Positions 11,292 through 22,400 of a DNA stretch of 24,844 nucleotides are shown piece by piece (the stretch's first letter is position 1; each line of letters starts with the position of its first letter). The position numbers and the translations under genes are program-made. The stretch is taken from NCBI GenBank assembly GCA_022315425.1, contig JAIUPT010000011.1, positions 1-24,844 on the forward strand, read 5' to 3'. Below the pieces are notes generated by a model that saw only the letters and a program-made list of their open reading frames with translations, made no database searches and was not told the origin of the DNA. The DNA comes from Pseudevernia furfuracea (lineage: Eukaryota > Ascomycota > Lecanoromycetes > Lecanorales > Parmeliaceae).

Positions 11292-12383
11292 CGTATCATC
11301 ACACTACATATTGGCCTGAGCTTGGCACATTGGGTAATGTTCTGTGTTTACAGCTTTGCTCTACTAAGGCAATAGCCTAGCATTGCAGCCTTCAGAGTTT
11401 GAGACAACTGCTATGTTTTTCAGCCAGCCATGGCGTGAGCGAAACAACAGAGTATGAGCAACTCAAGAATTACTTGTGCAAAAGCTACAGCCAACAGTAG
11501 TCATGCCTGAATGCACATCTGAGAAGTTCGAAGCTGCCGGCTATGTGCAGGAATCAGAAAGGTGTGGTCAAGCCACATCATCAGCCTGCATCCCTTGCTG
11601 TATGCGTAGACCACACGGGCCTCAAAGTAGCACCGGCTGCTTCATGGATGAAATTGCTTGAGAATGTTTGCACACATTTAAGGCCCATCACCAGGTGTGT
11701 GATCAGACATGTGAATGACAGGCACTGCTTGATAAGCACTGCTTGACACTCTGCGAGTATGGCATGACCATTGGTACTTTAGTGTAATACTGCAGCCAGC
11801 CCAGCCTGGACTGACTAGACAGCTCAGTTGCTGCTAGAATCACAGGCAATCACTCAATGTATAAAGCAGATTGCAAAACACCGATCTTGCCATGAACTGT
11901 GCACGCCTAACCGCAAATGCAATATCCCGCTTGGTCAACTAAGGAGCGCGCAAAAGCAATCACACCTTTTTCGTATAGGCTGGCAGCAGCGTTTGCATGC
12001 CTGTGTGATGTCCCAGCTTGGTGGCTTGATGCACAGATGTACTGTGACAGAGCATGCAAACATGCGCATCACAAACACCTATACAGGCCATGCACATATA
12101 TGCTGTTAGTTACTGTCTGCGCATAACATACAAGATATGTCAAAATAGCAAACGTATCTTCTTGTATGTGTTTAGCGCGCTGAACACCTGGCAAGCTACA
12201 CACCCATGTGCATTAAAGGTCACGTTTGCACACCGGGGCTTGAAGTATTGGGTGCGAAGCACGTACGCATGCCATATGGGCTTGCTCATGGTCTGTTATG
12301 CGATACAGTTACATCCTTACAATCCATTGCAAGGGTTGTCTCTTGGGCCAGAAAGAACTGTGCACAATCCATGTTGTCCATAC

Positions 12384-13200
12384 TGATCTTGCAAGTTGGC
12401 TGGCACCTGCAACGACTTGGTCAATGGGGCGGTGGCCTGTGTGCTGACCAGCGACAATTTTCCAGCTTGAAAGTCAGCCTTGAACAAGATCCAATCGCCA
12501 TTGGTCCATTGAAATCTTGGAGAAGATGTAAGCTTGTCTCTGGAGCATACCTTTAGCTGATTAGCCGTGTGCCAGCCATAAGAGTTTGCGGCAGCAAAAT
12601 TGTTCTGACCATCAAGGGGGAGATCTGCCCCCACTCCAACAAACATCCAGTGGCTGACTTGGTGAACCTTGCACTTTAAGAAGCATAAGTTGCCGAGTGA
12701 TGCACTTGTGATCACAGTTCTGTAGCTTTGGCCAGGTGTGGTGTCTCTTGCCTTTTCACCATCGCCCACAATCTCTACTCCTGAGCCTGCTTGCACAGCA
12801 CGCAATCACATTGGATAAACACGCTCATTTGCGACACGCGTGTACTGAGTCCCAGACGTCAGGAAAAAGGTAGTGACGTCTGAGGCGTAAGTGCAGCGTC
12901 AAAACCGACAACACAGACAATTGAATGACGCGATATGGATTTGGCAACGCGACAGCTAGATAAGCAAGGTACGTTGCGAGTTGCGTAGGCTCAACAGCCA
13001 AGGTGTTTGCGAGATCTGACCTCCTCGAGCTGCTTTTCTCTGTCTTCGAAAAGGCTGTTCACCTGGCTGAGCAATAGAGATGCTTGCTCCAGCATCGCAG
13101 AAGTTGCGGTCAAGACGCAGCTGCGTCGAATGCAGGTTTGTTCAGAAAGCTGTGATCTAACGCCCCCAAAAATAACGCCTGTTTGACGTCGAGCTTCCAT
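12384..13200 (-). CDS. probable multi-exon gene, N-terminal coiled coil and SPRY/lectin-like segment; incomplete
   Basis: I do not recognise this gene by name. The best exon runs from about 12786 down to 12384 (CAG acceptor before it, GTATGG donor after it) and reads as compact protein sequence: HWMFVGVGADLPL, then SYGWHTANQLKVC, then WTNGDWILFKADF, then AGKLSLVS. This pattern of Gly/Trp-bounded beta strands loosely recalls SPRY/concanavalin-like domains, but the assignment is tentative. A candidate first exon starts with ATG at 13200 and contains LEQASLLLSQVNSLFEDR, which looks like a coiled coil. I could not join the two exons with a strong phase-compatible donor: GAG|GTCAGA at 13021/13020 is phase 0 whereas the acceptor needs phase 1. 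The join, and even common membership in one gene, is uncertain. It is divergent from the L-arabinokinase gene, with 204 bp between the two ATGs. Confidence 0.45.
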
Positions 13201-13404
13201 GTCATGGGCACGCTTGACGTCAAGGCGTATGATGACTAATTAAACACTGGAGTCATATGTTGGCGCTGCTGCGCAGCGCGGTCCAACCGGCACTAATAGC
13301 GATTGCAGCAAACTAGGAATCGCCTCCATCGCCTCTGGTACGCATCTGTTCTGGTGAAATGATCGGTGCCGTTGAGGGGGTTCTCCACAAACAGTCTCTG
13401 CAGC
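13201..13404. promoter_or_regulatory. putative divergent promoter with TGACGTCA-type palindrome
   Basis: The 204-bp gap between the ATG of the minus-strand gene (13200) and the ATG of the L-arabinokinase gene (13405). It contains TTGACGTCAA at 13214-13223, a perfect 10-bp palindrome matching the core recognised by plant and algal bZIP factors. Further GACGTC hexamers lie at 13185-13190, 12875-12880 and 12855-12860. The promoter role is inferred from gene orientation and spacing; no TATA box is evident. Confidence 0.4.
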
Positions 13405-16400
13405 ATGTCTGACACACCACTGAACATCGCTTATTATGTCACTGGGCACGGCCTTGGACATGCCACGCGAGTTGTTGAGGTCTGCAGACAACTGGTGGCA
13501 TCAGGTCACAATGTATTCGTGGTCACAGCGGCCGCGGCGGGCGTTTTCACACGGGAAATCCCGTCACAACAGCTTAGCGTCAGGCGAGCTGTGCTCGATT
13601 GTGGGAGCAAGCAGCAAGACGCTTTTTCTGTCGATATGAAAGGCTCCCTAGAGCTGTATCAGGAGACTGCGGTTGACTGTCGCGACGCGATTTTGGCCAC
13701 AGAGGTCAATTGGCTGAAGACCAGCGAAATAGACTTAGTGGCTGTGGACATAGTCCCAATCGCTTTTGCTGCTGCAGCTGCAGCTGGCTTACCTGCAGTA
13801 GGAGTGTCTAACTTTAGTTGGGGTATGGCATCCGTCTGGGTCCTTTTCAGCCTGAGGTACACGTTTTGCTGCCTAGTATCAATACCTGATCCTCACTGCA
13901 CTACCTGCAGACTTTATCTACTCAGAGTATGCCAGTACGCTAGGCAATGTCGGCAACAGTTATCGCAAGATGGTCTGGCAGATTGCCGAAGACTATGCCT
14001 GTGCAAGTGTGCTTCTGAGGCTGCCTGGATACTCCCCTATGCCTGCATTTGGAGAAGTCATTGATGTGCCTTTGGTAGTCAGGCATGCCCAGAAAAGCAA
14101 AGCACAGGTAAGCACAAGCTACCTGGGTATGTGTTGCAGTGAGTCTACTGCAAGATGCCCCAGTCAGAATGATCATTGCATCCGCAGTCAGATTATTATC
14201 ACTGCTGCGCATGATGTACAGTTGCAAAGTTTTGCTCTGTGGTGACTTGTCTCTTGGTTTTGTGCAAAAGGATACACCAACATTGACTTGGTGTCCTGCA
14301 AAGGGACATAACAACATTGCACCGCACACGCCCACAGGTATACATTGAGTTAGGGCTGCAAGAAGATACACACTTGTGCGTCTTCATATATGGCGGACAG
14401 CCACCTGGAGAATGGGAACTTAGGGAAGAGAACTTGCCAGAAGGGTGGATCTGCGTGGTGTGCAGCGGTGGCAAACCTATCGTCAGTGACAACAAGTTGC
14501 CCAGCACCTTCCGCCTGGCTAAGCCTGATGACTTCATCCCTGACTTGGTGCGTCCAGGCTCTGACTAAGGTGCTTGACCCACTTTGTGAAGACGGCAGCT
14601 ATGATCCTTTGTTGCCTGCAGCAGCATCTAGCCTTATTACAAAGCACAGGCAGACAGCTGAAGAAAAACAGCCAAGCTGCATACATTTGGGGCACGATCC
14701 ATCAATTTCGGGCAGATTTTTGCAGACCATCATGCCTGCATTAGCGGCTCAGTTTTCTGACACACACTCATACTTTGATGCATGCATTGTGTAAGAGGGC
14801 TGACACAACTGCAGGTCAATGCTGCCAACTGTGTCCTGGGTAAGATTGGATATGGCACAACATCAGAGTGCCTTGGCCATGGCACACCCTTCATCTTCAT
14901 CAGACGTGACTACTTTAATGAGGAGCCCTTCCTGAGGAAGCAGCTGGAGGTGCATGGCTTGGGAGTGGAGATGAAGCGCAGGGACTTCCTGTCTGGCAAC
15001 TGGGCTCCCTTCCTGTCAAAGACATTGACCATGGAGTCAAACTTCAAGTAAGTGTGCATACACAATCCTGCACTGCACTGCATCACAGACACATGATGCA
15101 GATGTCACAGGCACATGACGCACGTGTCACAGGCACATGATGCACATGTCACAGATGACAAACATGTAGTAGTTGGCCTGGGCAGTTTGTGCATGTTGTG
15201 CAATCAGTGCCATATGTGTCTCACTGTTTTAGAAAACTTGCACAGACTGCACTGTTTCTTTATAATATGCCATCAAAGGACAGTGCATTACTTGTGCAAG
15301 TGTCAGCTGTCCTGTGGTAATCACAATTATCAGCTGGCAGGTCGTGCTTGCCTATAATGCATGTATGCTGTGCTGCAGTGAAGCAACAAATGGTGCTGAA
15401 GTGGTAGCTCGCATGCTAGAGCACATTGCGCGGCATAAAGGCTACATCCCAATTCCTGAACCGCCAGAAGGGGATGCTGGAACAGCCAACGGGTACAGTA
15501 CCAATGGTCCTCCTAGGGGCAGGGCAGTCGCCAGGGCTGGTGCGGGCAGACTGCGGGATGCCATTGTGTTTGGCTACATGATGCAGCGGCACAGGGCCAG
15601 AGGGAAGGTATGGAAAGTTTTTACATGCAAGCAAAGAAAAGAAAAGAAAAAGCGAAAGAGAAAGAAAGACAGAGTCAGAGACAGGAACAAAAGACAAGGC
15701 TCATTCCAAGCAAAGGAGTCACTGGCATTGTTGGGAGGTTCAAGAAGGCCTTCCACTGATTACAGTCTGACTTACAGAACAATAGAGCTGAAAACGCCTT
15801 GCAGTTGACATCACGCGATTTTTGACCCTGATTGTGCAAGGCATGGTGCACCATCCTGCTTCGCTGCATGGCACAGCAAGACACAAAGCAAAGGTCAAAC
15901 TCCACCAAGCCTCACATCCTGTCTTTGCTCAATTATTGTCATTACAAAAGTCAGTTACCACAGATGCCATAAACCATGTCATGTTCTCAGATGCCAGTGC
16001 GAGCATTGCTTGTGCATGTGTCAGGTGGAGGTGCCAGAGTGGTATGTGCCGGGCGCAGTCAGGGCAACATCCCCAGAGACGCCCAGGATGAGCGCTGCAG
16101 TGCAAGCCTCCTCAGCAGCCACACAGAAAGCCCTGGCGGCCTTCGACATCACCCATGGTCAGCTCTCTGCTTGCACACATCGCATTGGCACCTTGCTTCA
16201 CATAGACGATGACAGTAAAACAGGTGCCATGTTGACAACTCCTTGTCAATGCTACAACGTACTAGCAAACAAACTGTAGAGGAGAGGAAAGGTGTGTTGG
16301 TAAATGTTGTTCCAGTTTGAAACGCCAATGGTTTGGGTAGATTGCTGTGGAGTATGCATGCATCAGTCAGAACAAGGATGAGTGCCTGAGCAGCGCTGAC

Positions 16401-19400
16401 TCTCACTGCCTGCTGGCTGATACCCATGCTGGGATTATGTGAGCAGCAATGACAGGCCCTGACTGATGTCACAGTCAACCACATCATTTGTCACCTAAGT
16501 CCGGCTTCATTGGAGACAGTCCAAGCATCTTTGAAGGGATGTCAAGCATGCTCTGAGGGGTATGCTGCAAGGCACACGCAGCCAACATGTGCTCTTCTGT
16601 GTACAGCATTTGTTTGCCTGTATGACTCAGAGACCAGAATGAGTGCCTAACAACAAGCTGCATGCAGGCAAGGAAAACGTGGATCGATGTCCTGACACTG
16701 CGGCCTTTCTGAGCATGCTGCATCATCTGGATGACCCTGTGGAAGAGCAGGCTGACCCTCCTGAGCTGCCAGAGCGACTAGCTGCCAAAAGCCTCTTCCG
16801 CTGGGAGGTCAGTGCTCTTGCTGCTCTTGCTGCAAGCATGCTGTGCAGAGTGCTCTTGCTGCGAGCATGCTCTGCAGACTGAAGTCTTAGCTTGATCCAG
16901 TCTTAGCTTGATTCAGTCTTAGAAGGATCCAGTCTTTTGAGAGTTTGGTCAGATGCATCATCTTTTGCATAAGGGATGTCTATCACGTGTGTATGTCAGC
17001 AGATAGCAGCGAACTATGTTTCTGGTCCCATAGTGTTATATTAGGGCTGACCTGCCCAGTGATGACATGACACTCATGTCTGTGGCTCGTTGAGTGACAC
17101 TACAATAATGGTGTGACACCACAACAAGGGTGTGAGGACTGTATAGCACAGGCAATATGGGAGGAACGGCCCGCTGGTTGCATTAGTACTTGCCTCAGTC
17201 TGTTCTCAGGTGCTGCTGACTCACGTGTCCCATCTGAAAAGCTTTCACCATGCCTGACTTCGTGACTTACAATGTGGCACTAAGATATGGCACAGGCAAT
17301 ATGGGAGGCATGAACTGTCTGTAGCACCAGTCCTCACCTTCATAAGCAGAGCTGTCTGTCACACCAGCGCTGCCTTTCATGCATGAATCTATGCAATCTT
17401 GCTGTGCACAGGATGAAGTCATAGTGACGCGTGCTCCTGGGCGTCTGGATGTGATGGGTGGCATTGGGGACTACAGTGGCTGCCCGACATATATGTATCC
17501 ATGAAAAAAATGCAACGTACAGGACGAGGTGATAGTGACGCGTGCTCCTGGGCGGCTGGATGTTATGGGTGGCATTGGGGACTACAGTGGCTGCCTGGTG
17601 CTGCAAAAGCCTACTGCAGAGGCGTGTCATGTGGCCTGCCAGCGCCACCCGCTGGCCAAGCAGAAGGTGTGGAAGCACATCCAGAATCGCCACAAGGGCC
17701 ACAGTAAGTATATTGCTTATGGGTTTATGGGTTTAGGGCCACAGTAAGTCCATTGCCTCCTCTCTCTGTCGCCTGCTTAAGCAGTGTGCAATCGCTTCAA
17801 GCCTGAAGCGTGCATGCAGGTGGAATGTATGTGCATTGTGGTTCTGTGCACAGCTCTGACGTACAACTGCTTGTTTGTTCCACAAGGGTCACAGTAAGCT
17901 GCGACTCTCACTCTGTTGCCTACTTGAGCAAAGCTCTTCTCAATCCCAAAAGTTCCATTTTAGTTCAGAAACGTCATCTTTACACTGGAGATGTACAGTC
18001 AGAAACGCCCGGGGACAGTACAATCGTGTTATCCGTTATATGTGCAGGCCCTAAGCCTTCATTGGCATATAATGTACCATATCATACATATGATATGTAT
18101 CGTGACACACATGTGTGCAAGCCCCAAGCCTGTAGCGTATAATGTACCATATCATACATATCGTATGTATCGTGACATGTGTGTGTGCAGGTCCCAAGTC
18201 TGTAGCATGTAGTGTACCATATCATCATATGCCTCATAACATATATGTGTGCAGGCCCCAAGCCTGTGCTGAGGGTGGTATCTTTCCATGCTGATGATAC
18301 CAACAGGTCCCCCACCTTTGACATGGACCTCACCGAGCTGCTGCGAGACGGGCAGCCCATCACCTACTCAGAGGCCAGAACCTACTTCAAAAGCGATCCT
18401 GCCACCAGGTCTGTGATCCTGCTTGCCCTGCTTGCATCCATGAGTCATGCGTGATGATGTAACTCCATTGCAGACAACGTAATCTACATATCTCAGCTCC
18501 TTTTGGAGCAGGGGCTTGTCCAGTTTGTGTGGTGGTTGGGGCACCATGCATTGCTGCTTTAGTGATTGAAGGTTGGGCAGATTGTGTAGCTGGTCCCCTG
18601 TTGGAGGTCATGGACAAGCTGGGACTAGCCTGTCCTTACAGCGTGCTCCTACTGACTTCTATTGAGTTAGCTGCTAATATCACAACAAGCTTCAGTAAAG
18701 CGTTTTGTATACTTGCAGCTGGGCAGATTATGTAGCACTTGGTGCATAAACTGAACTTTGCTGCCTGAGAGCAGTTCCTGCTGATTTGCCACTCTTGACA
18801 TGATAAAATTGAAAGCCTTCTATCTACACCAGTCTTACTCAGCAGAAATCATGTTTATCTGCAGTATTCGTCTGTACCTGCAGTAATCGTCTTTACATGC
18901 AGTAATTGTCTTTACATGCAGTAATTGTCTTTACATGCAGTTTTGTCTGTGTCTGCAGCTGGGCAGCTTATGTAGCTGGTCCCCTGGTGGTGCTCATGCA
19001 CGAGCTGGGACTGCGCTATCCCCAAGGCATATCCCTGCTGCTCAGCAGCGCAGTGCCAGAAGGGAAGGGAGTGTCATCATCAGCGGCTGTGGAGGTGGCT
19101 GTCATGCAGGCTCTGTGCGCTGCCCATGATGTGCACATTGATGGCCGCCATCTGGCCCTGCTTTGCCAGAAGGTACCAGCCAGATGTCTCAACAGTATTG
19201 TGACCATACTGTTGGATTTTGTGGTTGCCAATAATGCTTGTGATGCTACCAGTCAAAGATCAACAAGTTTTGAAAGTATTTTGGAGGGAAAGTGCATCAG
19301 CATTTGTCCTCCCAAAAGACTTTCGTGCACACTTTTGGTTGGCAAATGTCTAATGCTGGCTTGCTGTTCTGAAGAGTTACACATGACTGGTCTAGCATGT

Positions 19401-22400
19401 TGCTGTATGCAAAGCAATCTATCCATGCAAAAGCTGTTGGCACTGAATGTACATGGCAATGCAAGGCAAGTATGTGGGCTGACTAATCAAAGTAGCCCTG
19501 TTCCAGCAGATCTATTCAGATTACTTTGGCTTTCGCAAGACGTGTACTGTCTAGCTATGCAATTATCATTACATAGACGGTGTGGAATAGTCCAGATGCT
19601 AGGTAGGCCTGCTGCTGTATGCCATGAGGCCGTGTTCACATGCTCAGGGTGTGATGATTACTGATCTTGTCTGTACCATTTTACTGAACTGAAGTTCTTG
19701 TCTGTTGGGTCCCATTTGCCCCACAGGACTTTAAATAGATATTGATTTATCTATTTATTGATGACTATGGGTGTGCAGGTGGAGAACTATGTGGTGGGGG
19801 CCCCATGTGGGGTGATGGATCAGATGGCCTCCTCCCTGGGGGATCAGCAGGCCCTCATGGCCATGTCCTGCCAGCCTGCCGAGGTGGAGCCCGAGGTACC
19901 CATCCCCTCCCACCTCAAGTTCTGGGGTCTTGACTCAGGTGTGTCCTGCTCCGTCCGTCCGTCCGTCCGTCCGTCCGTCTGTCCGTCCGTCGGTCCGTCC
20001 GTCCATCCGTCCGTCTGTCTGTCTGTGTGCCTGTCTGTCTGTGTGCCTGTCTGGCCATCCGATGATCTGCCTGCCTATCTGCCTGCCTGGCTGCCTGTCT
20101 GCCTTAATCAGATGCTGAGGGTGTCGTTTACCAAGGTCTGCCGTCAAGTACTAGGATATGACCTTCAGTGGGGTCAGAAAAGTACTATTGTGAGTCTGAG
20201 ACTATGCATGCTAAAATGCCACATGGGGACTATGGCAGCATTTGATCCCGCTATTACAGAAGGCCTTGTTTGAGCCCAGTTGTCTGTGCCATTTCTGTGG
20301 TCATCCCAGAAAAAAGAGAAAAACCTTTACACAAAGATTTCAATGCAGTGTTGCTGCCTTGCCCCATTCGTCGATGATCACTAAGTGGTTCTCTTGGTGG
20401 TGCAGGTGTGCGGCATAGTATAGGGGGGGCAGACTACGCATCAGTGCGAGCAGGAGCCTTCATGGGCCTGCGCATCATGACCCAACAAAAAGCAGCAGAA
20501 GGACCAGAGCCGCTAGGTCACCCCCATGCCTGCCTTTTCTTGCTTGCACGTCATATAGGAAGTCTGTCATGCACTTAGCTGAAGAGCGCACATGCCCAAT
20601 TGGGCAGCTCACATTTGTTTGATACGCTCATCACGTCTGCTTGAAGGGCAATTCTTACCTGGCTTCAGGGTTTTGCAGATGTTGTACTGTGTTATCTACA
20701 TGGCCACTCATCGAGTTGACAGGCAACTGAAGTGCTTTTTGAGCCACGAGACTTTGTGGTGACTGCATAACGGATGGCAACCAGTCTGATGCATCACCAT
20801 TTGCAGCCATCCGTTCACCTCCCTGACCGCCTGCTAAAGCAGAGCGCAATTTGCACCAGGTCATTTTGTTGCACCATTCACCATGCATCATGCATCATTC
20901 AATGTGCACCATTCACAAGTCGCCATTTTGCTTACACATGCACCATCCATGTGTCACCATCAACTGCTTGCTTTTTGTTGTGCAGGCAATGGGTACTTGT
21001 GCAGCATCAGGCCCAGTGTGTACGCACAGCACTATGAGGAGAGCCTGCCAGACAGCATGACTGGCGCAGACTTCCTGGCCAAGTACCACCATCACTACGA
21101 TCATGCAACCCAGGTTGGTGCTGCCTGATGCAGCAGAGCTGCTACATGCTCCCCTCACTTTGTCGTCATGCATGCATGACTGCCATTATGGCTTGTGACT
21201 ACTAGTGTCACATGTCAGATGTGAGTAAAAGTTATGGTTCTGAGCATGGCCCTGGTGGTTCCTAAAAGAACACACTGCTGGATCCACGGATCGTGGATTG
21301 AGCTGAGCACTACCAGATTTAGGGATGAGTAATGCTGGATACAAGTGATAGTGAGCATGAGCTTTGCCAGATCCAAGGATCAGTGAGCATGACACATGCC
21401 CAATGCTGCCATGTATGAGGACACATGTATGAGGACACAGACTGAGGCATGATTGCATGAGGCGCAGATCAGCCAGGACAGGAGGTATGCAGTGCGGCAG
21501 CCCACGGCCCATGCAATCAATGAGAACCACCGAGTGAGGTGTTTTCGGCAGATGCTTTTGGGCCCGCTGGAGTCCCCAGAGCAGCTGATGAACCTGGGTG
21601 ACCTCATGTATCAGGTACTTACCTTACCTCATGTATCAGGTACTTACCTCTAGTAACAGGTATTTACCTTACCTTATGTATCAGGTACCTACCTTACCTC
21701 ATGTATCAGGTACTTACCTCTAGTATCAGGTATTTACCTTACCTCATGGTCTTGGGTTCTCACCTCACGTATCAGGTACTTGCCTTACCTCATGTATCAG
21801 GTACCTACCTTACCTCACGTCTTGGGGTTCTCACCTCCTGTATCAGGTGCTTACCTGGTACATTGGGCGCTTACCTTATGTATCAGGTGCTTGCCTCATG
21901 TATCAGCTACTTGCCTCAAGGGATGACATGCTTCCTGGACCCGCGGCCTGTGAAGAAGAAGAGCGACGGCTTTCCCTACTGCGGCTTCACGCATCACAAT
22001 AGCAGTCTTCTTTTTCGGTTCAGTGTTCTTTCTTCCCTTCTCCCATGTGTTCAAGAATGGTTCGTATAACTCATATTTTTTTACAATAAACTGAAACAGT
22101 CTAACTTCGAGGGGAAATCGCGTGTTTCTGATCAGATCTAAAGCTTCTGATGACTAGTTTCTCAACATGGTAGTGTGTAACCTGGCCGAACTGCATCATG
22201 TGCATTTCTCCGTATGTGATGTGAGACAGCCTAAACTTGCAGCATGGTAATATTGCCCTTGCAAGCCTACATCACAAGCACAATGCTTTGTGAATGCTAT
22301 GAGTTGTCATCAGTAAGGGTGATAGCGTCAGGGCACTGCTTAATGACAAGTGTGAAATATGTTATTGTGCCGACTTGGTCATGGGCCTCAAGCTGGGTAA

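Larger units (their letters stand above)
9295..12383. other. long region without a supportable gene
   Basis: About 3 kb in which I find only short open frames with no recognisable protein and no consistent splice pattern. It may contain further 3' exons of the minus-strand gene whose best exon ends at 12384, because that protein looks incomplete there. Short local repeats occur at about 10440-10480 and 11244-11291. I see no tRNA, rRNA or transposon protein. Confidence 0.4.

Noticed and set aside
10808..11302. 164-residue open frame on the minus strand
   Set aside because: Examined as a possible further exon of the minus-strand gene at 12384-13200. It shows no continuation of that protein and no domain-like pattern, and a 24-bp tandem repeat lies inside it.
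14548..14814. Open frame crossing ARA1 intron 3 (to about 14794)
   Set aside because: It is out of frame with the enzyme. The donor at 14548 and acceptor at 14814 join residues that match the family (FIPDL then VNAANCVLGKIGYG).
15608..15808. Lys/Arg-rich extension of ARA1 exon 5
   Set aside because: It lies past a good donor (AAG|GTATGG) and is only the translation of a polypurine tract. The family sequence resumes at VEVPEWYV in the exon at 16025.
21603..21911. Possible CRISPR-like or satellite array
   Set aside because: Units are directly abutting, variable and derived from the exon 14 donor. There are no unique spacers, and the context is a eukaryotic intron.
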